Part shown: piece after piece, positions 30,301 through 45,300 of the stretch | Position numbering within the stretch: the stretch's first letter is position 1 | How the letters are laid out: each line of letters begins with the position of its first letter | Assembly: GCA_014526335.1 (NCBI GenBank) | Contig: JACTAT010000004.1 | Location: 929,180-993,179, forward strand | Length of the DNA stretch: 64,000 bases | Direction of reading: 5' to 3' | DNA from: Chrysaora quinquecirrha | Lineage: Eukaryota; Cnidaria; Scyphozoa; Semaeostomeae; Pelagiidae | Position numbers and translations under genes: made by a program | The notes under the pieces: generated by a model | The model's database searches: none | What the model was told of the DNA's origin: nothing | What the model saw: only the letters and a program-made list of their open reading frames with translations

Positions 30301-33300
30301 TCTCTTGCAGTAAATCATATTCTTTCTGCAATGAAGCAATTTTTCCATTTAACTTGCTGTTTTCTTCAAGCTCTGATACTTTCGCCTTTAATAAACATTC
30401 CTTAGATTCGCTTCTTTGGGTACTTCCAAAAACAGTAATACACTTTGAACCAGTGATGCATAGCCCAGAGTCCTTTTCAGTTGCCTCGAGGTTTGCAATC
30501 TCTATAGATTCAGAAGCAAGAATCTTTTCTTTTTTAGTATTGAATTTCTCAGCAAGATGCATTTTCATTTCTTTGTCAAGGTTGCTTACATGTTTCTCGC
30601 ACATGATTCCAACAAGCTCTTTCTGTCGTTCGATAACAATTCGCATTTCCAAGAGCTAAAAATTAAACATTTTATTTCAAAATAAGCATGCAATGACCGT
30701 TCAGATATGCCACGTAAAAACTTTAAACTAATGTGATTTAACAACAATGGTTAACATGTAAAAAAGGTTTCAAATTTCCGTTGCAAATATCATTCAAATG
30801 AATAAACATCGTAAATAAAGTGAATAGACAGTGAATTAAGCATTACTCAAAACACAGTGTTCTAAATATTAAAAATTCCAATAAAATATATTTCGAAAAC
30901 TCATATCTTAAGCGTAGAAATTTGTAAAAATAGCAAAAATAGATCATAACAACAAACCTTGGAGTTATACTCTTCTGGAAGATCCTTAGTTCTTAGAACT
31001 TTAACTTTACTTATCAAAGATTTATTGACCAGAACAAGTTTTTCTTTGGCAAAAACAGCAACATTTGCTCTCTCTTTCTCGCTCTTCAGCTGAGAATTCA
31101 TCATTGCCAAGGTCTCTTTCAAAACCGCGATTTCATCGCGATACTCCGCAACTCCCGGTTCAACGGCAGCGGCAAAGCCAGCAACAGTAGTATCTGATTT
31201 TTCCATTTCACAAAAAATCCGAATAAGGTTAAGAATTATTCTGCAACTCTCCGCAAAAATTATATGAAATCTATTCATAACTGGATTCCTTATATTTGTA
31301 ACGTAATCAATTCTGATTGTGACGAAAACTGAATGCACTACTCAATGTGACGTCACAATCAAATAACAAGGCATATAAAGCAGTTGGCGTCCCGGGAAAT
31401 TGTCTTCGCCCATGCTTAAACTGTGCTTAGGTATCATTATCGGGGATGGGAATGTTTAACATGGCAAATTGCTCGGCAGTCAAGAGGAAAACTCAAAACA
31501 GCTGTGAAAACTTCCATTTCTTCTAATGCAAGTTCTTCACCTATTCATTGCGTTATTTATTGATTTTGGAGAAGAACCTCATTGCTTATTACCAAATAGC
31601 CCTGGTACCCGTCGATGCCGGGTTGAATTTTTTCAACTTTCCTTTAATAAAGTGGAGACTTTTCTGAGATACAATTCATTCACATGTTTAATTTGACGTA
31701 TTAATCGTTTCTTGTATCAATCGACTTTTGTTTAGCCGAATCGTACAACTAATAAGCGTAATGTTGATTAATTTGACGTCAACATGGCTTCAAGTAATCG
31801 GAATCCCGTCGCTTTTATTTCCATTCTACTACCTATTTACCTATTATTGAATTCTTTTAATTCATAACGTTTTTCAAAAAATTTTTCGCGGAGGACACTC
31901 TCCGAAAAATGCCGATTACAAAGATACCTTTCGTTTTTCAGTCCGTGGAGTGGTTCTTGAGTTATAAGCGAACATATATACATACATACATACACACACA
32001 CATACACACATACATACATACAAACAGTTCTGTTTTATATATATAGATGATGGGAGATGGGGCTCTCCCGAAATGTTACCTTCATCAATACTATCAACGG
32101 ATTTATATGATAAGCGGCTATAATTATGCCAAATGCTGTGCCAGAGACTGCCTTGAAAAGTTCAAATATATTTACTCTCAGTATACCGCGGGATAATAAT
32201 TTTGAATTACTAAGCCTCGTCCACACGATAAAACATTGTTGATTAAGTAGCTGCTATTTGCTGTACAGACAATGTTTGACCGTTTGACCACGCTGCCAAA
32301 CGTTTCTTGACAGGTAGAAGTAATCTAAATTTGTTATAAGATGTTTTTAAACAACTTAAAAGACATTTTATACTTGTCACAAGCAAAGAATGTCTGACAA
32401 GCAATGTTTGGTGAGTGGCTAAATGGGAAAAAAATTTGTTAGACAAGCAATTTTCAGATGTTTGACGAACAATGTTTTGTCGTTTAGCCAGGGACTAAAG
32501 GTCGGTTTCTACACAGCTGCATTATTCCATTGAACGGAAAGACTCGGGAGCTTTTCTATCTCTCGCAAGAGAGAAAGCAAAAACGCTCAAAAATTGAATC
32601 AAATCAACTTTCTCCAAAAGTTCGAGAAAATCTCAGGCGCACAAGATCTCTGATTCAGTGGTATTTTTACCATATTGCGCATGCGATGGAGAAAATCTCC
32701 TGAGCTTTACCCGCTCAAGGGAAAAATGCAGTTGTATGGAAGGCTGCCTTAAGTTTGAGTTAAATTCAAGATAGGCAACGTAGTGCAAACATGCAGTTAC
32801 CTTGTGTTGATCGGGTACTCCAGCAGCTTCAAGATCTTCAAGTGATGCAGCAAGAACTTTATACGCCATTGTTTTACCACCAAGATGATCACCAACTATC
32901 ATAAATCCATGACGGACAATCATCATTTCATAAATCTATGAAATACAATAATTTTCTTCAGTGCTATTGAAACGCACTTGATTTTTATTATCAAAGATGG
33001 TGTATTTAATTATTTTAAAGTTTTTTCAGTATCTATTTTGATGTTTTTTGTCAAAAAGCGGATCATCTTGAAGATGGCCCAAAGGGGAAAAGGCAAAAAA
33101 GTTCAAACATTATATTTCAATTATGTTACTCAAAAGACTTTTCTTTATCTTAAGGGGGATGTACAATGTTTTAAACGATCAAGAAACGATCAATGAGTCT
33201 GTTGATTATAATTGTTCCAGAATTTTCCTTTGAGCTCTCGACGTGAAGTTTTATAAACAGATTTCGGTTGGAATTTTTTATAAGTGTGAAGTTAATATTA

Positions 33301-36300
33301 AAGTACGCTAATTTGCAAATTTTAGTTCAATTTAATCGTACAATAACATCGCTGTTGAAAGCCTACTTAAGTATTTACAGCATGTTCAAAAACTGCTATT
33401 ATTTAGACAAACGTTGAAAACTCATTCAACATTCACTAACCTGTATGATTTTCTTCAAGAACCATTCAGTTGCCTGAAGTCCATTTTTCTTGCAATTATC
33501 AATCAAGGCATCCATAAGAGACCCATAGTCAGGATTAGGCCATTTTGTTCCAGGGAAAAGATCTGAGATGATACCTTCAAAAAGTGGCACATCCTGAAAA
33601 GAGAAAATATTCCTAAGTTGACGGTAATGCAGGTTCAAATCAAATTGTAAAAGATTAATCACCAAAGTTATCTTAGTAACTTCAACATCTGATTCAAATC
33701 AGCTTTAAGTATTTATATAAATTCTTGATCCAATTTGCCAAACAAGCGCAGTCTACTGAACAGCAGATTTCAAAAACTCTTGCAGAATGCATCTTGCAGC
33801 GGACAACTTGTGTTTGAATTAACCGTATGAAAGGAGATCAAAAACCCTTTTGAGCATGATGACTTTTGGAGATGGTTTCCAGAATTTATAAAACTATCCC
33901 GAGGTTATAAACACTATCGGGGTAACAAACAGGAGCTCGTTTAAATACAAATTACAATGATGATGATGATTTTGATTTATAAAAACTTATAAATCACCAT
34001 CATCATTGTAAATTGCATTTAAAAAATTTGCTTGTATAGAAAGAGAGTCCTTCTGATGTTCCTTTTTGATAACCCGATAGTGTTAACAACCTGAGGATAG
34101 CTTTAGAAATACTTTATCATACTGCATTTGTCACAGCAATGAATGATGAGGAAATCTTTACAAAACAACCGGTCGTCAAACCTGAGAAAGAAACTTTGCC
34201 AGATTGACTTCAAGAATGGCTCTCAAAACAAGCTCAGCCTCGTCTTGATCTGGATACCTCAATTTCAAGTTACCAGCAGCGGTGAGCACAGACTTCACTG
34301 CTCGCATTCCATAATCATAATGTGACTGAGAAGAAAGTTGTTCTGAACAGAGTCGATACGTCTCAACAATCTTTGTTGACAAACTAAAACGATAGGGAAA
34401 AAAACATTGAAATAACAACAATGATATAGAAACTATGGCACATTTAAATAGCAATACGTCAAAGTTGAATCGCAAAAATTCGATTGAAAGCTAAAATCTT
34501 TTGTCTGCAGTAGAAAGTCAAATGTTGGCAATGTGCGTTTCGACTAACGAAATGGATTACTGCGACTGCTAATGAAGCTAGGAAAAGACAGGGGGTTACA
34601 TACATTGGAGAAGTCTGAATTTCTCTTTTAAACATATTGCAGCAATAGCAGACTAGTGGAAAATTTTTAAATAAAAAAACATTTTTATTAATTTAAAAAT
34701 ATCTTTCGACAGTCTCATGTCATAATCAGTTACTTATACCAGTCTACATTCTGAAACGTATGTCGACCAAAAGAAACTTTTCTTCGAAACTAAGCTTTTT
34801 CTTTTTATATTCTCTGATATTATCTCATGATTTTTAGTTGATGGAGATTCCAATTATAAACTGATGTACACATACGAATTTCGAAATATGTTTAAAATTA
34901 TCAGGAATGTTGTTCTTTCTTCTGAGTTGTGATAATGTTGCCCTTGTCTATATCTTTCCAAGGCCTGCTTTCTTCTCGAATGGATGAAAACTAAATGTCA
35001 GATGTATGAAATTATTAAAAGTGATCGTAATCTCTTGTAGAATGAAAATGGAGCTCGAAAATCGGTAAAAATTTTGGTCATAATCCATCTAGGAAGTTGA
35101 AAAACGCTTATTATTAGCTTGTGTCTGCTCGTGTAAGAAATTATGCATGATCTAACCTTCTTGCAAGAACAAAGCCCATTGAATACAAGGATATTTCTGC
35201 AATCAAGGCGTAATCTGGAACCATCATAGCTACTGTTCGAAACAATACCTGCGAAAATCAAAACAATTTCGTGTATCAATTATAAAACTGATATGCAATT
35301 TTGCGAATATTGAAAAAATTAAATAAAACTGCAGTAAAAATTTGTATCTAATCTAAGAACCTTGGTTTTAGACGCTTAGCCTTCCGATGGTTTTTTGGAA
35401 AAAATGTATCAAAAACACGAAGAAGGATAAGATAATATTTCTCGAATCAGACAGAATGTAATATGTTCATTACTTTTGGATGAAATAGTCTTTCCAAATG
35501 CTTAATAGAGTTTTCGGGAAGTCTTTGATGACATTTTTAGGACAGAGGTTCTTATAAGTTGTGTTCGTGTATGCGGATTTTACTGTTGCTTCAAAAAGAA
35601 AAGTCAACATAGCAAATGCTAAGACCTAAGGATATTCGCTGTATAACATACTTTGAGATTATCTGGCAGCTCTTGCCTTCCAGCGTATCCAGGATTCATG
35701 GTGATAAACATTGTACACGTAGGGTTAAGTGCTAACTCCGTTCCTTCAAATATAAACCTCTTGTGTCTTGCTGCAATAGCTTTCTGAATGGTATGGATTT
35801 GTTGTGCGACCACTGACAAAACCTACAAAACAACGAAAACAGCATTTTAATCATATATCAAAATCTCTTTCATCTAGAGAAGGGGAAATAACAAAGTACG
35901 ATACGAGGCCGACTGTTTGCCCATCCAAAACAAAAATTAACGTTATAAAACAGTATGTTGCAATGCGTAAGCCTTCCTACTTCATAACAATTTTGAAAGT
36001 GGATCACTACAAACGATAGGCCTATAGGAATTCGGTCAGAAGCACTCAAAGACTACAGTCAAATCTGTATTATAAGCCTTGCTTTTCAATGGCTGACGAA
36101 AAATAATAAGGCTGCTTTTAAACGAAATATGGGAAACAACATCAATGTCGAATGAAAAAGTTTAAGTTTCAACAAGGTAGCGAGATAAAAGTGGTTTTAC
36201 GCTGCTGACCGACTTTTTTAAGCTCTTGATACCACGAGCAAGCTGGGTGAGACCACGACGCCACATCAACTTCAGGTTAGAATAGTACTGTGGCTAGGGA

Positions 36301-39300
36301 ATGTGCTTCTAATGCAGAAGACCCAAGTCAGTTCCTCGAACATGTCCCGATGAGCTGCTAGAACTCCGAAACGCGTTTGGCATAGGATTGCTTTCAAATA
36401 ACAAAACAGCTTTACTGTAACTGGAAGACAATTTCAGTTCAGATAGACTAATAAACAACAAGATTAGAAATATTGCCGAAGAGACAGATAGCGATTCAAA
36501 GTCCGAAAAATCGGGAAGTGTAAACCTGAAAATTCCCACTGAAAATTCTTTGTCAAGAAAGCCTGTCGCGACATTTTTTCAAATATATAGAAAGTGTTCT
36601 TACTTCAAGCTCGATGCGGTTGAACTCATCAAAGCATGCCCAGGATCCTGCTTGTGCAAGGCCTTTAAAAAACTTGCCCATTGCTTTGAAGTCGAGACCA
36701 TCGGAGCAGTTGAAAACAACACACTGAAATAGAAAAATAGTTATCTAGTGAGAAGAGCGAAGCTGTTAAATGGAAAAATAAATTATTTATGCTTTGGCAT
36801 TTGTGTAAGCTTTACATTATATTAACTTAACTTTCTACCAATATTGTTATATTATACTATAATTAGGATTACCATTAAAAATAATATAAATTGGTGGCAT
36901 TTATGTTAGGCGAGGTGCAAGGGCTTAAATTTTCGAGAGAATCATGGTTGAATGAGCACATATAACAGTCTCGAAACGTTAGTGTCGTACATGCTGAAAA
37001 AAATAAGTTATAGAAGCAGGTGCATTTTTGAGAGTGATAAATTCCTTTATTGATTGCCTTCTCGAATTCGTGTTTTTTTTTTTTATCTGGCTTCGGTAGA
37101 GTTTAAAGCTTTTCTTATCTTCTCCTTGCTGAGACCGAACAAATTTTGCATTCTCAGGCTGACTGTTCTAAATGGTTTATTTCTGCACCAAGAACTGCAT
37201 AAAAGAACTCCCGCATTTCGATCTGAATCATGGTATATGTTCCATCTTTATAGTCGATTGCTTCGATCTTTTTATCATCTGAGCGGTGTCAGACGAAAAA
37301 ACTTGTAAATATGACTACAGATATTTCATCCACTTTTGCAATAGATGATAAAATACTTACCATTGAATGAGACATACTGATATCGATATTAAAACACAGA
37401 AACTATAGCGTGTACCTGTTTGGCAACAGCTTTCGCCAAATCTTTAGAAGTTTCTGTCTTTCCAGTCCCAGCTGGTCCTTCGGGGGCTCCGCCAAGGTTT
37501 AACTTGAGAGCTCCCATTAGCGTTCTATAAAAAAGATATAAAATGAGAAAAAAATTATATTTCCAAGAAAATTTTCACATAGCTACTAATTTGATTATAT
37601 GGAATACAGCTTCAAGCTTCATTGTACATTGTCCTTGAATAGGCTCTTTATCCGTTTGTGAACTGAGATCTCTAACATTTACGATAGGTTCCTGTAAACA
37701 TGTTGTTCTGTGTATTCTGGTGTCTTTTCTGTTTAACCTTAGTTCCATACTGGAAAGCTAACTTCCTCTCTGCCCATTTGGTCGTTTAATTTTCAATCTT
37801 CTTTCGCTACCCCTATGTTCATTTCTAATATGAGATATTATAAGATATATTAGATTAGTACCGAACCACTCTTTATAAGATATTTATTAGAGAAGGAAGA
37901 GCCCTTTGATAGGGTGGGCCTAACGAAAACTAGAAAATACGTTGTTTTCGCTAGTCAAGAAGGATTTCCAGATAATTTTCTAGACAAAGAGTTTAAACTT
38001 TTATTTACTCTAAATTAGTTGATAAAGTATTAATAAGTAGTTTGAATCAGTCTGAGATATAAAAAATATCACTAGATTTAACATCTACTTTTCTTGCATA
38101 CTATTTATCAATTCAATATCACACACGTATCATATCATAGCCTATATCATACCAATTGTTATTTAGACACAAAAAACCCTTCGGCTATATTACAATCGCA
38201 AAACAAAATCTTGAAATAGCCAAATTAGCAAACATGGGGGCGCTTGTTTTTAATATTGCTTAAAAAAGAGTCGTAGTTATCGATATTGAATTGAATTGCT
38301 GGACCCCCAACTACACTGAAGAGAACAGCAATAACATCAATTCAATTCAATGGGAGCGAGGGTTAGGGACTTGGGACAAGTCTATAAAATGAGAGACTCG
38401 GTAGAGGTTCTACGGTATTTATAGCAGCCAAATGATTCAGGTAATATCTGTTCAAAATACCAACCTATAACATCTGTCAGTGAGCGGTGTTATGACAAGT
38501 CTTCCTGAATTACCAAGATATTCATAGCCATAATCAATTGTTGTTGTTATCATCCTTACAACAGTTTTCTTCTCTTCAAAATAATAGCGCAACTGTGCTA
38601 TCCACTGGAAGTCATTCACACTGTTTACATTATCGGCAGCCATCTTTGCAACAACGTCGCGTGCTACAAATGAAATAGCGATACAAAGTAAAAATGTGAA
38701 CATTTGGAATGCTTTCTCGCCTGAAAGTCCATGGATGTGAAACGTATTTCTCTGGCACTCTCCTTTGTTTCCACGGAATGGTGGACCTTTGGAGATAGAT
38801 ATGAAGAAATAGACTTGGTGCAAGTCTAAGGTATGTGTAGCTATAAGGTCAAAAACGATTGTAAGAAAAATCATACATCGAGAAGTTTGGAAATACTCTC
38901 AACATTTTCTAATTCTTTTCACCTTTCAAATGCGCATACCTTTCGCATTGCCTTCGTATTTTCTCACTTTTGATATTCTTTTTCATTTCATTTTAAATTT
39001 TTTAGGAGCGTACGCCTTCAGCGACGCTTTTCACAAGGGGCCTTCCATCATAAAAGCTCACAACATTACAGCTAAAATCTAACAAAATCAAAAGCTCAAT
39101 ATTCAGAAATAATGGCTAATTTAAAAAACCTCTTTCGACAGTCAGAAGAAAAATTTTTTGAGGGTGTTGAAAGGTGCTTATGATTTCTAATGCAATTTAG
39201 TACTGTATGACTCCAAATTATAACAACATACCATGTACATCAATGACGATCAGAGCACCAAGTGTAATTCGGACGCCTTTATCAAGCTTTCCTCTGACCA

Positions 39301-42300
39301 AAGCAACTGTTGAGTCTATCTGAGAGTTACACAACTCGTTGTATTTCTGGAGAAAACAACAAAACAAGCTTTAAATAAAGATTTGATCGTTATTCCATAC
39401 CATTTTTGCAAAAAAATACGTACTAAATTAGTCTAACTACATCTTGTCACTTTAGCCCATTTAGATTTATGCTTCTTGAAAGTCTGGCAGGGATATTACA
39501 AGAAAACTTTACAATATCATCGTCCAGATATTGATGATTCTTTCAATACAAACATTCCCCAATCGATTGAGAAGAAACTGAAATAATTACTTTTTATTTT
39601 CAGAGTATTTTAACGTCTCACACATGTTTATCAAAAGCAAAACGACGAAGTAAAGAGCTTCAGTTCCCTTTCCGGACCCAAACCACAAGATAAACATACA
39701 GGAGCCCTGTTATAAAGACATCAATTCCGTGGCCTTTTTTCAAGGGATAAACTATGCATATAGTTTATCTCGATTTTGCTAATACAAAGAAAACATGTAA
39801 GAGGAATGTACAGAGCAAAATAGCAAGCATACCTTAAGCCCATCTTTAACTTGAATAGCTTCAGTCACTTGTTGTGTCCAGAAGATACTGCTTACAGAAA
39901 TAACAATCTAAAAAGAAGCAATTGCAGACTTAATACAATAGATCGTATCGCGAAGAATAGCGAAAACTAAAGCTAAGAACATAATAGGTATATTATGTTA
40001 AATCTGTCCTGAAAACATCTATCCTACAAGCTCCTGCGGTAGATTTGTAGAATTAAATTTGTTTAGCACTGATGAAGCGAGTTGCAATAACACAATTATA
40101 TTGCCGTATTAGTACAAAATATCCTACCATACATACAACTCGCAGAAATGAGAAAACGACATACTTAGCCTGACCATAGAAGTTAAAAAAAGAATGATGA
40201 AATAACACTTCACTATACCTGGCCAGGCCATTCTTGAACCCATTTCTCTCTCGGTTCTTGTTTGTATGATTCAAGAGCCTCTTCAGTTACTTTCATTAAA
40301 CTTTTAATCATCATGTCTTCGACTTGTATCAACCATTTCTCAACCATACCCTGAAATAGATAACGTAAGGAATACAATTTTGCATATTTTAAAATCCAAA
40401 CGTTTGCGATCTACCTTATAAATATTTAAGGCAACATAGACAACATATACATGGCAAGCCTGCAATCAATAACTAGAGAAACGATAAAGGCTATATCTAA
40501 ATTTCCGTTTGTCGCACGCTAGAGAGAAAATAGAAACATTTGTATCGAACTGCAAGGGCTGTAAAATATAATATTGATGATGAAAATGTACGGATGTATA
40601 AGTAAAACTTGCTTGAAAAGATATTGGAAAAATTTGACAGATCTTGGTACAGCATTTAAGGCACAGATTCCAGGGGGGGCCAATTCAAATAATATGGACA
40701 GGGGGGCTCAATCAAAGCAAAAGTCCAGTACCCCAAAAAAATAAAAACCACTTATTTTTCAAACCCAAAAAAATAAATTATCTTCATTTCAAGTAACATT
40801 ACCCACCCAAATCAACGGTTGCATGTTATTTTTGACCATCAAGAGCTAATTTGATATGGCAGTGACCCCAAAAAATAATTTCAAAAGTATCTTACCCAAA
40901 AAAGAAAATTTTACCCAAATTTCGTACCCAAAAAAATAAATTGAGCCCCCTTGTCAAAAACTTTTTGAAGTACCCCCACCCCCCCGGGGCAGAGATATTC
41001 TTCCTCGTTGAATATATTGGGGAAAAAAGAGAAGGAAGAGATTGTTGCTATAACATAGACGCATATTTGTAAATGTTAATGCTACATGAGAGGTTCCAAA
41101 CTACGGATGATTGTGTTCATGCAATAATTTATAATAGCCATAAAAATTTTTATTTCAGATTAACTTGCTATGAGGTGCGAAGGTGCATTAACTATGTAGG
41201 AAAAGGCCATAAGAAGCCCAATGTTTTGTTTCTCCTTGTTTGTCACGTTTGTTTGTATGCTACCCGCAAAAATTATCATTTTCAATTTGTCACAGTTGCA
41301 AAACAATGTATACACTTTAATTGTCTTCAATCATTTTCAAACAGAACTTCATATGTCTTGGGTAGCTCCCTTATTACAGCGATATCATCAACAAAAAAAT
41401 TATTCTTTTCACCAGAGAAGCCCTATTGGCGAAGTGGCGAGCTTAAATGAAAACCTATGATTATGGGTTCAATTCCTTCAAGTCGAAGACATCAACAAAC
41501 TTTTTGTAATTTCCAGCAAAGGTCAAAAGGAATCACTTTGTGTTATCATATGCAGATAAAAGACTGGGTTGCACTGTTTAGATTAACCTGTACTCTCAGT
41601 GCTTAGCATGGGAACCTATAACTTGCAAGAATAACAAGTATGCGTGCCTATCAAGTCATGCAGAGCCTATTGACATCCAGTTCTTCAATATTACAAACAA
41701 TAAAGCCTACCAAAGATGCAAACAATGCGATAGTCACAATACCTTAGCCTTAGCTGGTATGATCTTCTTTGGAAAAGGTACAACTTCATTTTCGCTGCTG
41801 ATCATACCAACGATTTCCTGATGTTCTGTGAACTCAAGTTTTGCAATTCCTTCAAAGCATTTCTTCAAATGAGGCTGCACTCGTAGAGGATCTTTGGTCT
41901 CAGAAAGAATCTCCAGTAATTCGTCATTAGATAAGAAGAAGAACCTGCAAGAAAACCATGATTTATCTATTATGGTCATATATTTCAAATTGATAAACAG
42001 TATCAAGGAATAAGACCCTTTTTGTAAACGACCCCCTTTTCATGGTTTGATGTGGTACAATCCATAAGAATCTTATGAGAAAGATGCCTTTGCATTTTTA
42101 GAGGAAGAAATATTGTGCTTTCAGGGCTTTTCATGTAGGATCTTGTTAAATCAAGTGCAGAGGCTGAACGTGCATTGGCGTCGTGGTGTAATCCAGCTGT
42201 CTCGTGGTGTCAGAAGCTCAGTGTGGTCAGGGTTCGAACCCAGCCACGGTGGCGTCACGGCCAGGTGCGAGGTCTCGATTAGTTAACCTACTACTGAGAT

Positions 42301-45300
42301 CCTAGCGACTGGCGCAAAAACGCCATTACACCTTCACAGTTCACCAGGCTCAGACAAACGAATTAAGCCCTTCACTTTTACGGGCATTCTCAATCTGGAC
42401 TGGCTCTTACAGTCCCTTTCTTTATCTAAGGCGATATTGAAGCAAAAATACTTTGATTCGGTTTCAATATCCTCTCTCTTTGACAGTTTATGTAACTAAG
42501 TTACATTCTGTACCAAAAATGATTGTTGTTCGTAATGGTTGTTATGGTAACTATTACTTAATGCAATTGTATCAATCAGTTATAAAGGTAGATATTTTTA
42601 TTTTAAAATATGAATAATATTAGAGATAGTAGTGTGAAAAAGCAACTACGAACCTTGGGAAAAACAGCTGTTTCTTTTCGAGATAAGCATTTAATCCTTT
42701 CTGAATTTCTTCAAGCAGCTGATTAGCTTCCACAAGACGACCAAGCATATTAGATTGACCAGTACAAGCTAATACATGAGTGTCCTTGACCTAAAACGAA
42801 AAAAAAATAATGAAGCTATTCTTATCAATTTCTACAGTACTGCTATCGAGTGGTCTAACATCGCGATGCCAGATTTTGCGCGACGCGCACGATCCGCGAT
42901 GTCGATCGAGAGGTCCCCGATGTTGATCGAGGGATACGCGATCTCAATCGAGGAGTCCGCGATTGCTCTATTGTTATATACCGGGGGATGAAAAAGTTAG
43001 GGAAAGCATTTATCTTTCTAAGCATTTATGCCATCAACAAGTACTGTCGAAGAAAATAAACTGAAAATGAACTATAACTTTTGAACATTTAATACTTCGA
43101 TTGTAGCTAATTTTGTTTGTTACATTATGTTTTCTTATTGTCCTAGTTACTTATCATATTCTTTCGTTTCTTTTATCTCCTCTACAGTACAGTTTTTTTA
43201 AATTTTCCGGGATTTTCTTCGTACCAAAGAATTTTTTTTAACATGAACGAGATTTTCAGATATGCTCCTGGATATCAAGGATGGTTGACAAAACTAAAAC
43301 GCTTTTTAAGTGCACACAAAATTTGTTTCCGGAAAGATTTCAAAATACTCCAAACATACCCGCAACCTCCAAAAACTTGAAAAAGTTTTTAGAGTTTAAA
43401 AAAATGCTTCGCGTGCAAATTATCTGACAAATTGGAATTAATTCCTTTGAAATTTCGTAACAAAAACAGGAATATGAAAACCGATCAAAATAGAAGTACT
43501 AATAACTTTATACAATGAATAAAGTCCGAAGGGAGTACTGAGGAAATAAAAACCACAACACATGTGCACACAAGCCCTATGGGATACATAAACAATAAAC
43601 AACTCAGATAAGACAAGTGAAAAGACTTAGCTGGAAAACCCTGCTTTTAGACTTATTTTAGTTTCTTTTAGATACGAACTCGCATTTGCTTTTTTTCAAA
43701 CATTTGTGATATATACCCTGATGATAAGCATGTTGCACCGAAAAAAGGTTAATTTTTTTCACATCGAACTAAAGACTAGGGTACAAATCTGTTGCCTCTA
43801 TAGGTTCGCCATAGAAGCAACAGATTTCTCAAATAAAGCATGCCGGTGCATGCTATCGCTTTCTAAACAAATCCATCTGGTTTGAGATCTTTTGCAAAAT
43901 GCTGTCAGCGTTTACTAGAGTTTCATAGAGAGATCGCGATTGGGTCGCGAAGGTCTCGATAGGATCGTGGAGCTCACGATTGGATCGAGGGATCCGCGAT
44001 TGGATCGCGGAGGTCTCGAAAGGAAGCCCGCGATAGACAATCGAGGGGTCCGCGATACTCCGCGATAGCAAGCATCGCGGGGCATCGCGGATCGTGCGCG
44101 ACGCGCACGATACGCGATCCACGATGTTAGACCACTCGATAGCAGTACTGTATGTCATGAAACATGATAAATGAAGAAGAAAGGAGACCAGTAAAAGCAA
44201 CAACTTTCGCTTTCATTCTGTAAGGCCCGGCCAAACGATAAAACATTGCTTATCCAGCAAAACGCTTGATCATTGGGGCATTTCATAAAACATTGCTTGT
44301 CAAACATCTGTTGCTTGCGTCAAGAAGACAATGTTTAAACTACAAAATCATTGCACAACCAACGTAGTTTTTTTTCTTGCCAAGCAGTGTTTTGTGACGT
44401 GGCAAAACGATGAAACATTGATAGTAAAACGTTATACTGCTTTCACATTGACACTGTTAAACCAGCCATTGGAAGAGTATCCTTTCATGACTTTGGCATG
44501 TAGAATGGTATCCCTTTTCACGATTATGGTAAAAGGAATGGTGTAGGTTTTCCGAATTTAGTTAGGTATAAGATGGTATTGATTATCGAATTTTGTTATA
44601 ATAAAATTTACAGACATCACATAAAACAGATATTTCAATATTTGATATGTTAGGAATGGCTTTGCTTAAATTGGTAAAAAATCGTGTAAATTTTGCCGGA
44701 AAAAAAACTACAACGTCAGGTATATGTACTTTTCAACAAATTGCTAAAAAACGACTCTTAAAATCTGAAAGTAGCTCTGAAAATGATCCGAGCTCTGTGT
44801 AGAAAATATCCAGATTATCGTAAATAGAATGCATGATATAATGAAAAACAAATCACCGATTCATCCATGATGTCCCTCCAGTAACTGTCGACAATGCCAA
44901 ACTTTCGTCCCTCTTCAGGCATTTGTGCCATGATGTCTTCAGAGCTAAAAATTGGTTCAAGGTAAAGCCAAGTTGCCTGACACTGAAAAATAAAATTACG
45001 CATCATGTATGTTCAGAAGGTGTCAAAGTGAAATAAAAATCTGCTGTGAAAAAGATTACATCAGAACGTACTCCAAAAGAATCATTTTCCACCAAGTACA
45101 TTTTTGAAATACAGAATGTTTGCTGATTTACAAACAATTTAAAAAACATGAAAGACGAAGCCACGAATCCATATTGGTTTACAGAAAACAATAAAATTAT
45201 CACTGTGATGCTGCGTTTCCTGGTTTGTTAGCAGTTAGCATATGAAAGCAAGTAAATAGGCAAGCCCTTAAAAGCCGAAACTAACAACACCGATCCTTCT

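Noticed and set aside
29887..30659. Plus-strand frames of 86 and 142 codons
   Set aside because: Antisense shadows of the nested coiled-coil gene; Ser/Phe/Leu-rich, as expected opposite Lys/Glu codons.
41073..41460. 125- and 79-codon overlapping plus-strand frames
   Set aside because: Within the intron between exons 20 and 21, with no protein family, splice signals or codon bias that I can support.
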